The notes: generated by a model from the letters alone, not told the origin. 11,708 nucleotides of DNA from Actinomycetales bacterium (GCA_012513625.1 JAAZBW010000085.1:1-11708), one strand, 5' to 3'. Positions 1-8,220 are shown, numbered from the stretch's first letter. Numbers and translations: made by a program.

Positions 1-75
1 AATTCGTATCAGAAGCCCTTCCCGGATGGTGGCTCCTGGACCAGACCGGGTGGGATCTCCGAGAGTGGCAATGGA
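1..75. other. Window edge, no gene called
   Basis: This short stretch lies beyond the stop codon of the DUF2200 gene. One plus-strand frame (positions 3-149) stays open with a tryptophan-rich translation and could be the tail of a gene entering from the left, but it overlaps the DUF2200 C-terminus and resembles nothing I know. No clear terminator hairpin was seen. Confidence 0.3.
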
Positions 76-486
76 TCAGGGGTTCTGCATACCTGTCATG
101 GGACGAGCTGGATCCCGCTGCGGCGTGGTGGGTTCGACCGGCGTGCGCATGATCTTCGCCATCGGCTTGCCACTGGCGAGCTCGTCCACGATCTTGTCCA
201 GATAACGGATCTTCTGCATGAGGGGATCCTCGATCTCCTCCACACGCACCCCGCAGATCACACCGGTGATCCTGGCGGCGTTCTGGTTCAGGTTCGCCGC
301 ATCGAACAACTCGCGGAACGTGGTGTCGGCGCTCTTGTGGTGGTCCAACTCCTCCATGCTGAAGCCGGTCAACCACATGATCAGGAAGTCCAGTTCCTCG
401 CGGGAGTGGCCCTTCCGCTCCACCTTGGTCACATAGTGCGGATACACGGAGGCGAAGCTCGTCTCAAAGATTCTGTGCTCCATCAT
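76..486 (-). CDS. DUF2200 family protein
   Basis: This encodes a small soluble protein of 136 residues from the ATG at 486, or 135 from the adjacent ATG at 483. Its sequence matches the DUF2200 family. The opening HRIFETSFASVYPHYVTK (residues 4-21), the WLTG at 38-41 and the ITGVICGVRVEEIEDPLM block (73-90) followed by IRYLDK are the family's hallmark segments. No biochemical function is established for the family and I do not assign one. The frame stays open upstream to 624, but that extension is only translated intergenic repeat, so I start at MMEHRIF. No good Shine-Dalgarno precedes it. The tail after about residue 114 is rich in Pro, Thr and Arg and looks like an extra low-complexity end. 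The gene sits downstream of EF-G2 on the same strand, separated from it by about 250 bp of repeats. Confidence 0.85.
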   Translation of the reverse strand: MMEHRIFETSFASVYPHYVTKVERKGHSREELDFLIMWLTGFSMEELDHHKSADTTFRELFDAANLNQNAARITGVICGVRVEEIEDPLMQKIRYLDKIVDELASGKPMAKIMRTPVEPTTPQRDPARPMTGMQNP

Positions 487-507
487 CCAAGGGTAGGACG
501 GCGGCAG

Positions 508-642
508 GGTGCCCGCGCGCGGAGCTCCACGGCACACAGTCGGCGGAAGGCGCGCGAGCGGAGCGGTCCACGGCACACAGTCGGCGGGAGCCGGACGGCG
601 GAAGGCGCGCGAGCGGAGCTCCACGGCTCACAGTCGGCGGGA
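508..642 (-). repeat. Intergenic repeat locus L0: three tandem copies, subtype C
   Basis: Three tandem degenerate units fill the gap between EF-G2 and DUF2200. Each carries the repeat core in reverse orientation, at 532-542, 573-583 and 626-636; the third has an extra A-to-T change. Core-to-core distances are 41 and 53 bp. Read on the minus strand, each core is CGACTGTGTGC and is followed by a GC-rich block (GGAGCTCCGCTCGCGCGC type) ending in CTTCCGC. The block differs from the units elsewhere in the window, so this is a distinct subtype. All three copies point the same way and no facing copy is present. Confidence 0.85.
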
Positions 643-737
643 TTCGGGAAGAAGACGACACTCGACCCCACGGCCAGGTGACCTGACCAGCGGGGCCGAG
701 TGGGTCGTCGTCGATCGGACGGAACAGCGGGACTGGA

Positions 738-2897
738 CTACACGCCCTCCACCAGCTTCTCCGTGAGGTGGCTGGGCGCCGCATCGTGGGAGACGTACTC
801 GCGGGTGAAGGTGCCGGTGCCGCGCGTGAGGGAGCGGAGCACGGTGGCGTACCGGATCAGCTCGAACGCGGGCACGTCCGCGGTGATCTTGGTCTGACCC
901 TCGCGCGCCGGCTCGGAGCCCTTGAGGCGGCCGCGCCGGGAGGAGAGGTCGGACATGACGCCCCCCACGAACTCGTCGTCGCAGACGATCTCCACCTGGT
1001 CGATCGGCTCGAGGATGGTGATGCCGGACTTCTTCGCGGCCTCCTGCAGGCCGAGTGAACCGGCCATCTGGAAGGCGGCATCGGAGGAGTCCACCGAGTG
1101 CGCCTTGCCGTGGTAGAGCGTGGCCTGAATGTCCACCATCGGGAAGCCGCTGATGCCCTTCGCCATCTGCGCCACGATGCCCTTCTCCACAGACGGGATG
1201 TAATTCTTCGGCACGGCGCCGCCCACCACCGAGTCCACGAACTCGAATCCCGAGCCCTGGGGGAGTGGTGCGAAGCGGAGCTCGGCAACGGCGTACTGGC
1301 CGTGGCCGCCGGACTGCTTCACGTGGCGCCCGGTCACCTCGGACCGGCCGGCGAGGGTCTCCTTCAACGGCACGAGCACGGGCATGGTCTCGATCTCGAC
1401 GTTGCCGCGGGTCCGCAAGCGCTCCTGCATCACCATGAAGTGCTGCTCTCCCATGGTCCACATGAGGAGCTGGGTGGTGACGGGGTGGACCTCCACGCAC
1501 ATGGAGGGGTCCTCCGCCTGGAGGCGCTGGAGGGCCTGCATGAGCTTGCCCTCGTCCGCCTGCTTGGCCGCCTTGATCGCGGTGGGGTACAGCGGCACGG
1601 GCATGTCCCACGTCATCACGACGGCGGGGTCAGACGGGTCCGAGATCGTATCCCCGGTCTCCGCCCTGGAGAGGCGCGCCACGGTCACGATCTCGCCCGC
1701 ACGGGCTTCCTCGACCGGGGTCTGGGTGCCGCCGATCGGCCGCGCGAGGGCGCCGATCTTCTCCACCTCGTCATGGTCCTGGTGCCGCGAGTCGTCCGCG
1801 GAGCGGCCCGCGAATCCGGCCGCGTGGCCGGAGATGTGCACGGTCTGGTCCGCCTTCAGGACGCCCGAGAACAGGCGTACCACCGAGACGCGGCCCACGA
1901 ACGGGTCCGTGGTGGTCTTGATGATCTGGCCGATGAGGGGGCCGTCCGCGCTGTGCGTGATGGTCGCCCGCTCGGCGCCCTGCGGCGTGTACGCCTTCAG
2001 GAGGCCATGGTCTGCGGGAGTGGGGAAGCCGGTGCAGATCACGCGGAGCAGCTGCTTCACGCCGAGCCCGGTGGTGGCCACCATGGGCAGCACGGGGAAG
2101 AACTGGGCGCGCGTGGTGGCGGTGGTCAGATCATCCGAGAGCGATTCGTAGTTGAACGCCTCTCCCTCGAGGTAGCGCTCCATGAGCTCCTCGTTGCCGG
2201 CCTCCGTGATGACGTCCTCGATGAGCGCGCCACGGATTTCCTCCACGTGGTCCGCCAGCTCGTCCGGGATCTCCTCGAAGGTGGCGTTGGGTCCGAACCC
2301 GCGCATCACCTTGCCGCGCACCACGGAGATGATCGCCGCAGTCTTCGGGTCCTTGGCCTGGTACGGCAGGTAGAGCGCGTGGACGCCGGACCCGAAGGCA
2401 GCCTTGAGCTCCTCCATGGTGGCGTCGAAGTCCGTGTTCTCCTCGTCCACGTCCGTGACCACGATCGCGCGCGGCGTGCCCACGTCGCTCGCCTCGTTCC
2501 ACACGCGGCGCGTGGCGCCGTCGATGCCGTCCGTGGCGGAGATGACGAACAGGGCGGCGTCGCAGCCGCGGAGGCCCGCGCGCAGCTCGCCCACGAAATC
2601 GGGGTTGCCGGGGGAGTCGAGCAGCGTGAGGCGCACGGTGCCGTGATCGCCCACGAGGGCCGGGTCCGTCACGTCCACCGAGGCGACGGCGAGGTTGATC
2701 GAATACTGCAGGCGCTTCTCAACGTCCTCGAAGTCCATCACGGTGGTACCGTCCTCGACCCGCCCCACGCGGGTGGTGGCACCCACCGTGTTCAGCAGGG
2801 TCTCGATGACGGTGGTCTTTCCTGATCCACCGGGACCGACGACGACGACGTTTCGTACTTCGTAGGCGGCAGCGCCACCGCTCTTCATTGAGGTCAT
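738..2897 (-). CDS. fusA2: Elongation factor G-like protein (EF-G2)
   Basis: This 719-residue protein has the full five-domain EF-G architecture: an N-terminal G domain (about 1-280), domain II (around 310-400), and domains III to V, with GGHGQYA at 530-536 in domain IV. The nucleotide-binding motifs diverge from canonical EF-G. The P-loop reads GPGGSGKTT (21-29) in place of AHxDxGKTT. The G3 motif is DSPGNPDF (94-101), with Asn where the catalytic His of DTPGHVDF sits. The G4 motif is TDVD (148-151) in place of NKxD. This matches the actinobacterial EF-G2 group (the mycobacterial fusA2 type), reported to bind guanine nucleotide without normal ribosome-dependent GTPase activity, so I infer an accessory or regulatory role and not core translocation. 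The start is ATG 2897 with a weak GATAGGG upstream; ATG 2888 is an in-frame alternative. The gene appears to stand alone as a transcription unit. Confidence 0.93.
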   Translation of the reverse strand: MTSMKSGGAAAYEVRNVVVVGPGGSGKTTVIETLLNTVGATTRVGRVEDGTTVMDFEDVEKRLQYSINLAVASVDVTDPALVGDHGTVRLTLLDSPGNPDFVGELRAGLRGCDAALFVISATDGIDGATRRVWNEASDVGTPRAIVVTDVDEENTDFDATMEELKAAFGSGVHALYLPYQAKDPKTAAIISVVRGKVMRGFGPNATFEEIPDELADHVEEIRGALIEDVITEAGNEELMERYLEGEAFNYESLSDDLTTATTRAQFFPVLPMVATTGLGVKQLLRVICTGFPTPADHGLLKAYTPQGAERATITHSADGPLIGQIIKTTTDPFVGRVSVVRLFSGVLKADQTVHISGHAAGFAGRSADDSRHQDHDEVEKIGALARPIGGTQTPVEEARAGEIVTVARLSRAETGDTISDPSDPAVVMTWDMPVPLYPTAIKAAKQADEGKLMQALQRLQAEDPSMCVEVHPVTTQLLMWTMGEQHFMVMQERLRTRGNVEIETMPVLVPLKETLAGRSEVTGRHVKQSGGHGQYAVAELRFAPLPQGSGFEFVDSVVGGAVPKNYIPSVEKGIVAQMAKGISGFPMVDIQATLYHGKAHSVDSSDAAFQMAGSLGLQEAAKKSGITILEPIDQVEIVCDDEFVGGVMSDLSSRRGRLKGSEPAREGQTKITADVPAFELIRYATVLRSLTRGTGTFTREYVSHDAAPSHLTEKLVEGV

Positions 2898-3060
2898 TGC
2901 CCTATCTCACTCCATCCGAGCGGTCTCTGTGTGGGCTTTACGTCACATTTCGCCGACGGCGTTGCCCGGTAGCGTAGTGAGGTCGCCCTGGGCGCCGTGT
3001 ACTTCGGGCGACGACGACGACGCGCGGGGTGCGGCACGGCCCCCGCGCCGCACCGGTGCC
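2898..3060. other. Intergenic region between symporter and EF-G2
   Basis: This gap holds the promoter side of EF-G2, 3' of the symporter gene. I could not pick a convincing -35/-10 pair for EF-G2. The GAC-rich run near 3010-3020 is simple triplet repetition. The repeat family seen in other gaps is absent, apart from a chance-level 8-base match to its core near 2929. The terminator-like hairpin at 3028-3054 is listed separately. Confidence 0.5.
3028..3054 (-). terminator. Terminator-like hairpin after the symporter gene
   Basis: A perfect 8-bp inverted repeat, GGTGCGGC (3028-3035) and GCCGCACC (3047-3054), has an 11-nt loop and begins 7 nt past the symporter stop codon. The stem is very GC-rich, but no U-tract follows on the minus strand. 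It therefore fits the U-less hairpins often seen at 3' ends in high-GC bacteria and is not a textbook intrinsic terminator. It would separate symporter transcription from EF-G2. Confidence 0.45.
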
Positions 3061-4575
3061 TCAGAGCAGCTCGCCGCGCGACTTCAGGTCAGCCACAATC
3101 CGGGCGTGGAAAGCCTCATCGATCTTGTATCGGGTCAGGTAGACCACGTAGCCGAGCACGATCAGTGCGAGCGGCACGAACATCATCATGACCTTCATGC
3201 CCATGAGGCCGCCCTCGGTCACGTCCTCCGGTGTGGCCGCAGAGTTGATGCCGGTGAGGATCACGTTCACGCCCACGATCCCGGTGGCGAACGCGGAGGA
3301 CACCTTCACCACGAACGGCTGGAGCGCGTAGGTCACGGCGGTGGAGCGGCGGCCGAGCTTCCACTGGCCGTACTCGATGCAGTCGGTCATGAACATCATG
3401 AACAGCACCACCATGGCGGCTGAGCCCACGAACAGCAGCACGCCCGCGATCCCGATCGGGATCATGTTCATGGGCGCGAAGAAGAAGATGAGGTAGCCCA
3501 CCACGATCACCGCGGTGGCGAGCGAGTAGATGGTGCGGCGGGCGAACCGGCGGCCGAGGGCCGGGAACATCATGAAGCCGAGCAGCTGGCTGACACCGAG
3601 CACGATCGCGAACGTGGAGTACATGTTCTCGTCCCCGTACGCGTACTTGAAGAAGTAGGTGCCGAACGTGGTGGTGGTGGTGTAGCCCGTGTAGAAGAGG
3701 CCCATCGCGAGGGCGGTCCACAGCAACTGGTCGTTGCGGACCACGGCCGAGATGATCTCGCGCACCGTGGTGTGCTGGTCCTCCGGCGTGACCCTGGGTT
3801 GGCGCACCCCAAACACGGTGATGGCCTGGAACGCCAGCATGATGAGCACCACCACGATCACGAACGTGGTCCACGCCGGCGCATCCCCGCCCATCGCGTT
3901 GGTGACCGGCAGGATGGCCACCACCACCGTGAACAGGCCGATTGTGGCGAAGATCTTCGCCAGCGATCCCGTCTTCTCCCGCTCCTTCGGGTCCAGCGAG
4001 AGCGCGGGGAGGAGCGCCCAGTAGGAAATGTCATTCGTGGTCCAGGCGAGGCCCCAGAGCAGGTAGACCACGGCGAACAGCACCACGAATCCCGTGCCGC
4101 GCAGCCCGAAGTCCGTGAAGAGCAGCACCGTCACCACGGCCGAGGCGAGCGCCCCGAACACGATCCATGGCTTGTACGGACCCCAACGCGTGGTGGTGTT
4201 GTCCACGATCCCGCCCATGGCGATATCCGTGAACGCATCGAAGATGCGGGCGCCGAACAGGATGCCGCTCACCCACCACATGGTGGAATCCGGCAGGTCC
4301 AGGATGTCCGTGAGGAAGAAGATGAGGAACATGGACTGGAGGGTGTAGACCATGTCCCGCCCGAAGGTCCCCGCGGCGAAGGTGACGCGGTTCCGGCGCA
4401 TGTCAGGGTCGGCCGGTGCGGTGGTGCCGGGTGGGGCGCTGGCGGGATCCGTAGGCGCGGCTGTGGGTGAGCCCAAGGGGAGGTTCGATCCCGTGCCTGT
4501 TGCCGGGGAGGAGGCCGGGTGTACCGAGGTGGGGCGGTCCGGGTTTCCCGAGGTGGGGGGCGTCATTGCCGTCAT
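3061..4575 (-). CDS. GPH-family (MelB-like) sugar:cation symporter
   Basis: This 504-residue membrane protein belongs to the glycoside-pentoside-hexuronide:cation symporter family of the MFS. It would import a sugar, most likely an alpha-galactoside, with H+ or Na+. The signature FGRDM (71-75) opens the first helix. ARIFDAFTDIAMGGIVDNTT (109-128) carries D113, D117 and D125, which correspond to the MelB cation-site aspartates, and RWGPYKPW (130-137) is the typical loop after helix 2. About twelve hydrophobic segments follow. The first 58 residues are an unusual Pro/Thr/Ala-rich, probably disordered tail. An alternative start at Met59 (4401) would remove the tail and give a normal-sized transporter, but I see no Shine-Dalgarno for it. 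A GGAGGG lies about 14 nt before the 4575 ATG, which is rather far. The gene lies downstream of the GH36 gene on the same strand, across 152 bp of repeat-containing DNA. Confidence 0.9.
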   Translation of the reverse strand: MTAMTPPTSGNPDRPTSVHPASSPATGTGSNLPLGSPTAAPTDPASAPPGTTAPADPDMRRNRVTFAAGTFGRDMVYTLQSMFLIFFLTDILDLPDSTMWWVSGILFGARIFDAFTDIAMGGIVDNTTTRWGPYKPWIVFGALASAVVTVLLFTDFGLRGTGFVVLFAVVYLLWGLAWTTNDISYWALLPALSLDPKEREKTGSLAKIFATIGLFTVVVAILPVTNAMGGDAPAWTTFVIVVVLIMLAFQAITVFGVRQPRVTPEDQHTTVREIISAVVRNDQLLWTALAMGLFYTGYTTTTTFGTYFFKYAYGDENMYSTFAIVLGVSQLLGFMMFPALGRRFARRTIYSLATAVIVVGYLIFFFAPMNMIPIGIAGVLLFVGSAAMVVLFMMFMTDCIEYGQWKLGRRSTAVTYALQPFVVKVSSAFATGIVGVNVILTGINSAATPEDVTEGGLMGMKVMMMFVPLALIVLGYVVYLTRYKIDEAFHARIVADLKSRGELL

Positions 4576-4643
4576 AGCGGAAGCGTAGGCCCTCCACGGA
4601 CTGGGTGGAATACGCCGCCCTCTGCTCGGTGACTGTCCCCCCT

Positions 4644-4720
4644 TTCGCCGACTGTGTGGTTAAGTTCCTGGGTTTCCTCCATCGACTGTGTGGCCAAGTA
4701 CTTTCGCCACACAGTCGGCG
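4644..4720. repeat. Intergenic repeat locus L1: two direct copies plus one inverted copy
   Basis: Exact CGACTGTGTGG cores lie at 4649-4659 and 4683-4693, 34 bp apart, and the exact reverse complement lies at 4707-4717. The second and third cores make a perfect 11-bp stem around a 13-nt loop (4694-4706). The stem sits 10 nt beyond the alpha-galactosidase stop and inside the gap that leads to the symporter gene. A decayed copy may be present near 4629-4636 (GTGACTGT). The hairpin could terminate, attenuate or stabilise the upstream alpha-galactosidase message; none of these is shown by the sequence. Confidence 0.9.
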
Positions 4721-4727
4721 AGTAGGT

Positions 4728-7139
4728 TCAGTTGAGGGGCGTCACCACGTACAGCCGCGAGCCGAAGTCCCCCATCACCCGCAGGCCCGGGTGCGCTCCG
4801 GTGCCCTCAAACTGCGGCGCCAGCCGCAGCCGCGCCAGCGCCGCCCCCGACCCCTCATACGCCTCCGCCCCGTCCGGATACTGCCGCCGGCGCGCAATCT
4901 CCCGCATCACCAGCCCGTCCGAGCGCAGCGGTAGCGGCAGCACGTGCTCCATAAGATGCCCGAAATCGGCCAGGTCCACCGTCTGCTCCCGTGCCTCCAC
5001 CCGGTACCGCCGCTCAAGCTCGAGCGGCGGCAGCGGCAGCTCCCGTGGGGGCCGCGCCGCGTGCGTCCCCCTCTGGTAGTCCCCGACGACGGCGCCCCCA
5101 CCCCCGTCCACGATCGCCACCACCACGCGCTCGCCTTCCGTCACGAGCCGGCGGAGCCTCCCGTACTGCAGCAGCTTCCGGTGCTCCTTGTAGAACGCGA
5201 TCTGCTTCTTCACCTCCGCCCGCTCGGCCGGCGTGAGCCGCCGCGGGTCCAGCTCGTAACCGAGCAGCCCGAGCGCCGCCACGTTGAACCGCGTGGAGAG
5301 CGGCGTAGACCGCAAAGTCTGCATCGAAGGCGAGGCCGAGACGTGCGCCCCCATCGTCGACTGCGGATACAGGTGCGAGAGCCCCAGCTGGATGTCCAGC
5401 CGCTCGATCGGATCGGTGTTGTCCGAGGTCCAGATCTGCGGGGAGAAGCACAACATCCCGAGGTCGAAGCGGTTGCCCCCACTCGCGCAGCTCTCCAGCA
5501 GGATGTGCGGCCGCGGCCCGAAGATCCGCGCGAGGATCTCGTACAGTCCGAGGATGAACCGGTGCGCCACCTCGCCCGGCGCATGCACGGCCGAAAACAG
5601 GTCGGACAGGTTCCGGTTCGCGTCCCACTTCACGTACGCGGCGTCCGCCCCATCGATCGCGGCGCCGATCGCCTCCACCAGGTAGTCGCGCACCTCCTCC
5701 CGCGAGAGGTCCAGTACCAGCTGCTGCCTTCCCTCCGACGGCGTGCGGCCGGGTATCGCAATCGCCCAGTCGGGATGCGCCCGGTACAGGTCCGAATCAC
5801 GGTTGACCATCTCGGGCTCCACCCAGAGTCCGAATTCGAGGCCAAGGGAACGCACGTCGTCGGCGAGCCCGGAAAGGCCCTTGGGGAGCTTCCTGGGGTT
5901 GACGGACCAGTCACCGAGCGCGCGGTGATCGTCCGAACGGGAGCCGAACCAGCCGTCGTCGAGCACGAAGAGTTCCGCGCCGAGGCGGGCGGCCACCCTC
6001 GCCATGGACACGACCGTGCGGTGGTCGATGTTGAAGGAGGTGGCCTCCCAGTTGTTGACGAGGACGGGGCGCTCGCGGCCGGCCCACTCGCCGCGGACCA
6101 CGTGGCGGCCCACGAACTCGTGGAGGCGGGCGGAGGCGCCGCCGAATCCGCGGTCGGACCAGGTGAGCGTGGCCTCGGGCGTTTCGAAGGACTCCCCGGG
6201 TGCGAGGGTCCACTCGAATCCGGTGGGATTGATGCCGGAGCGGACGCGCACCTGCTCGCGGCGGGAGAGTTCGACGGCGGTGAAGTGGTTCCCGGAGTAG
6301 ACGAGGTTGAAGGCGTACACCTCGCCGGAATCCTCGGTGGCGCCGGGCGTGGCGAGGAGGACGCCGGGGTTGTGGTTGGCGGAGGAGAAGCCGGTGATCG
6401 AGGCGTTCACGTAGGTGCCCGGCATGACGGGGCGGACGTGGCGGTGGCCCTCGGAGATCCAGGCGCCGTCGAAGGTGATGAGGTCGAAGTCGCGGTTCGG
6501 CAGGTCCACCTGCTGGGACATGATCGAGCGGATGACGATGGGGGCGGAGGTTTCGGTGGTGCTGGTGTGCGTGAGGACTGTGCGGCGGGTGATCGTGTCG
6601 CAGCCCGGGAACACCGTGTAGTAGAGCGCGAGGCGGACGGGGCCGTCGGCGAGGTCGATGAGGAGGGTGGTGCACGGGCGGCCGCCGTCGTGGGCGGTGG
6701 GGAGGCCGTGTTCCATGGGGACGGGTCCGGGGGCGACCTCGTGACCGGTGTAGCGGAAATCGGAGACGAACGTGCCGTCTGGCTGGCGGAACTCGGTGGC
6801 GGGGCCGCGGTAGTCGCCCTTGCCGAGGCCGGACCAGTCCTGGGGCAGGTAGTCGAGGGAGTAGTGGGCGTCGCCGGGCTGGTAGGCCACGCCCTGGGTG
6901 ACTTCGGGCCACTTCTGGCGGATGGCATCCAGATCTGTTGGGTTGGTGAGCTCGCCGAGCGAGGCGCCCCAGTGCACGTGCTCCAGGTGGCCGTAGCTCG
7001 TTACGCCCACCACGTAGCTGGAGGTGGCGCCGCGCAGGTGGAACACCGGCTCGAGCGGCCCGGAGGTGAGGGGATTGGTTTCGGAGGTGTCAGCAGTGTC
7101 GGACGGGCCGGCGGCGCTGCCGGTGAGGACGTCGATCAT
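4728..7139 (-). CDS. Alpha-galactosidase, glycoside hydrolase family 36
   Basis: This 803-residue cytoplasmic enzyme is predicted to hydrolyse terminal alpha-1,6-galactose from sugars such as melibiose and raffinose. It has an N-terminal beta-sandwich with SYVVGVTSYGHLEHVHWG-type sequence, a central barrel and a C-terminal beta domain. Barrel motifs include NNWEATSFN, LDDGWFG, GLWVEPEMV, YVKWDANRN with the nucleophile Asp at residue 506, LLESCASGGNRFD, and WTSDNTDPIER with the acid/base Asp in SDNTD (573 or 576). Those catalytic blocks are intact. At 803 residues it is somewhat longer than the roughly 730 residues common in bacterial GH36. No signal peptide is visible. I start at ATG 7139 because GGGAGGA lies 7 nt upstream (7147-7153); the open frame continues to a GTG at 7169. 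It is preceded by corA with a 57-nt gap and followed by the symporter, consistent with a sugar-utilisation operon. Confidence 0.93.
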   Translation of the reverse strand: MIDVLTGSAAGPSDTADTSETNPLTSGPLEPVFHLRGATSSYVVGVTSYGHLEHVHWGASLGELTNPTDLDAIRQKWPEVTQGVAYQPGDAHYSLDYLPQDWSGLGKGDYRGPATEFRQPDGTFVSDFRYTGHEVAPGPVPMEHGLPTAHDGGRPCTTLLIDLADGPVRLALYYTVFPGCDTITRRTVLTHTSTTETSAPIVIRSIMSQQVDLPNRDFDLITFDGAWISEGHRHVRPVMPGTYVNASITGFSSANHNPGVLLATPGATEDSGEVYAFNLVYSGNHFTAVELSRREQVRVRSGINPTGFEWTLAPGESFETPEATLTWSDRGFGGASARLHEFVGRHVVRGEWAGRERPVLVNNWEATSFNIDHRTVVSMARVAARLGAELFVLDDGWFGSRSDDHRALGDWSVNPRKLPKGLSGLADDVRSLGLEFGLWVEPEMVNRDSDLYRAHPDWAIAIPGRTPSEGRQQLVLDLSREEVRDYLVEAIGAAIDGADAAYVKWDANRNLSDLFSAVHAPGEVAHRFILGLYEILARIFGPRPHILLESCASGGNRFDLGMLCFSPQIWTSDNTDPIERLDIQLGLSHLYPQSTMGAHVSASPSMQTLRSTPLSTRFNVAALGLLGYELDPRRLTPAERAEVKKQIAFYKEHRKLLQYGRLRRLVTEGERVVVAIVDGGGGAVVGDYQRGTHAARPPRELPLPPLELERRYRVEAREQTVDLADFGHLMEHVLPLPLRSDGLVMREIARRRQYPDGAEAYEGSGAALARLRLAPQFEGTGAHPGLRVMGDFGSRLYVVTPLN

Positions 7140-7150
7140 GTGCCCATCCT

Positions 7151-7175
7151 CCCGCAGGTGCGATGCCACTGCGGG
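7151..7175 (-). promoter_or_regulatory. Hairpin between corA and the alpha-galactosidase gene
   Basis: CCCGCAG (7151-7157) and CTGCGGG (7169-7175) form a 7-bp stem with an 11-nt loop in the short gap. On the minus-strand transcript the 3' arm shares three bases with the GGGAGGA ribosome binding site at 7147-7153. It could modulate translation of the alpha-galactosidase or act as a weak attenuator. The stem is short enough to be chance. Confidence 0.25.
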
Positions 7176-7196
7176 CGGGAGGCCTGCGAGGTGGCG

Positions 7197-8165
7197 TCAG
7201 AGCCAGTCGTTGCGCTTGAACACCACGTAGAGGATCACCGAGAGCAGCACGATGAGCAGGCTCGAAGCTGCAAAACCGGACACCTCCATGAAGCCCGGGT
7301 ACGGGAGGTTCTGGCCGTAGAACCCCGTGATCGCGGTCGGCACGGCGATGATCGCTGCCCAACTCGTGACCTTCTTGGTGATGATGTTGAGGCGGTTGCC
7401 CTGCATGGTGAGGTTGGTCTCGAGAATGGTGTTCACCAGATCTCGAAGGCTCTCGGTCCATTCGGCTGCTCGGAGAACGTTGTCGTACACATCCTGGTAG
7501 TAGGGCATGAGTTCCTCGTGGACGAACCCAACGTCGCGCCGCATGAGGGTGTTCACGACCTCCCGCATGGGCAGCGCCACACGCCGAAGCTGGACGAGGC
7601 TCTTGCGGATCTCGAAGGTGCGACGATCGAGGACCCTGTTCCGCGAGCTGTCGCCGAAGAGCAGATCCTCGAGCTCTTCTATCTGCTCATCGAGCGACTC
7701 CACCGCGTCAAAGTGTCCCTGGACGATGAAATCCAGCAGGCCGTGGAGTAGGGCGCCCACCCCGAACCTCGTCAGGCTGGCCTCGTTGTCCCAGCGTGCC
7801 ATCAGCTCGTCGATGGGCCAGTCCCGATCCCGATGCACCGTCACCATGGCCGAGGGCGTGATGAACGCGGCGATCTCCCCCGTGCTGAGCTGGCCGCTGC
7901 GCTCGTCAAAGCGCACGAGGTACGAGGTAAGGAAGTCGTGCTCGAGGTAGCGGTCGAACTTTGGCCGCTGGCGCCCCACGGCCGCGTCCTCGACGGCGAG
8001 CCGATGCAGTCCGAGCTCGTCCGCCACCAGCTGCAGGTCCTCGACGCCGGGCGCGCACAGGTCCACCCAGACGACCGCCAAGTGGTCTTTCAGGTGCTCC
8101 GACACCTGGTCGATGGGGAAACCCTCGTCCGTCAGGACTCCATCGCGATAGCAGCGAGTACGCAC
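7197..8165 (-). CDS. corA: CorA-family divalent metal ion channel
   Basis: This protein of about 322 residues belongs to the CorA magnesium/cobalt transporter family, a pentameric inner-membrane channel with a large cytoplasmic N-terminal domain. The sequence shows the acidic alpha/beta N-terminus, long helices (the EQIEELEDLLF region, then the long helix carrying ETNLTMQGNRLN), and two C-terminal membrane segments ending in the basic tail KRNDWL. The pore signature is YGQN (about 283-286) followed by LPYPGF, in place of the classical YGMN; I recall this form in actinobacterial CorA-like proteins. I choose the GTG at 8165 (VRTRCYRDGVL). The open frame runs up to 8294, but that extension overlaps the reductase gene and has an Arg/Ser-rich, unfamily-like sequence. 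A G-rich stretch lies about 11 nt upstream of the GTG. It lies between the reductase and alpha-galactosidase genes with short gaps, so co-transcription is plausible though functionally unobvious. Confidence 0.88.
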   Translation of the reverse strand: MRTRCYRDGVLTDEGFPIDQVSEHLKDHLAVVWVDLCAPGVEDLQLVADELGLHRLAVEDAAVGRQRPKFDRYLEHDFLTSYLVRFDERSGQLSTGEIAAFITPSAMVTVHRDRDWPIDELMARWDNEASLTRFGVGALLHGLLDFIVQGHFDAVESLDEQIEELEDLLFGDSSRNRVLDRRTFEIRKSLVQLRRVALPMREVVNTLMRRDVGFVHEELMPYYQDVYDNVLRAAEWTESLRDLVNTILETNLTMQGNRLNIITKKVTSWAAIIAVPTAITGFYGQNLPYPGFMEVSGFAASSLLIVLLSVILYVVFKRNDWL

Positions 8166-8220
8166 GCACCCAGTAACCCCCCGCACTCGAGATCGCGACC
8201 GGGTTGTTCGTGGCCGAGAC

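Noticed and set aside
3..149. Tryptophan-rich plus-strand frame entering from the left edge
   Set aside because: It overlaps the DUF2200 3' end, has no recognisable motif and cannot be judged without upstream sequence.
487..624. N-terminal extension of the DUF2200 protein with repeating ADCVPW-like peptides
   Set aside because: It is the translation of the intergenic repeats; the family's N-terminus starts at MMEHRIF.
1098..2825. A 575-codon plus-strand frame opposite EF-G2
   Set aside because: Same antisense GC effect; EF-G2 is recognised with confidence along its full length.
2926..2940. CTGTGTGG near the EF-G2 upstream region as a further repeat copy
   Set aside because: Only 8 bases match the core and the surrounding unit is absent, so chance is a sufficient explanation.
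3008..3022. GAC triplet run as a microsatellite
   Set aside because: Only about four units long; a similar run occurs by codon use in EF-G2, so it is not remarkable at this GC content.
4944..7751. A 935-codon open frame on the plus strand opposite the alpha-galactosidase and corA
   Set aside because: It is antisense to two well-supported genes, has His/Arg/Gly/Val-rich low-complexity sequence and is explained by high GC at third codon positions.
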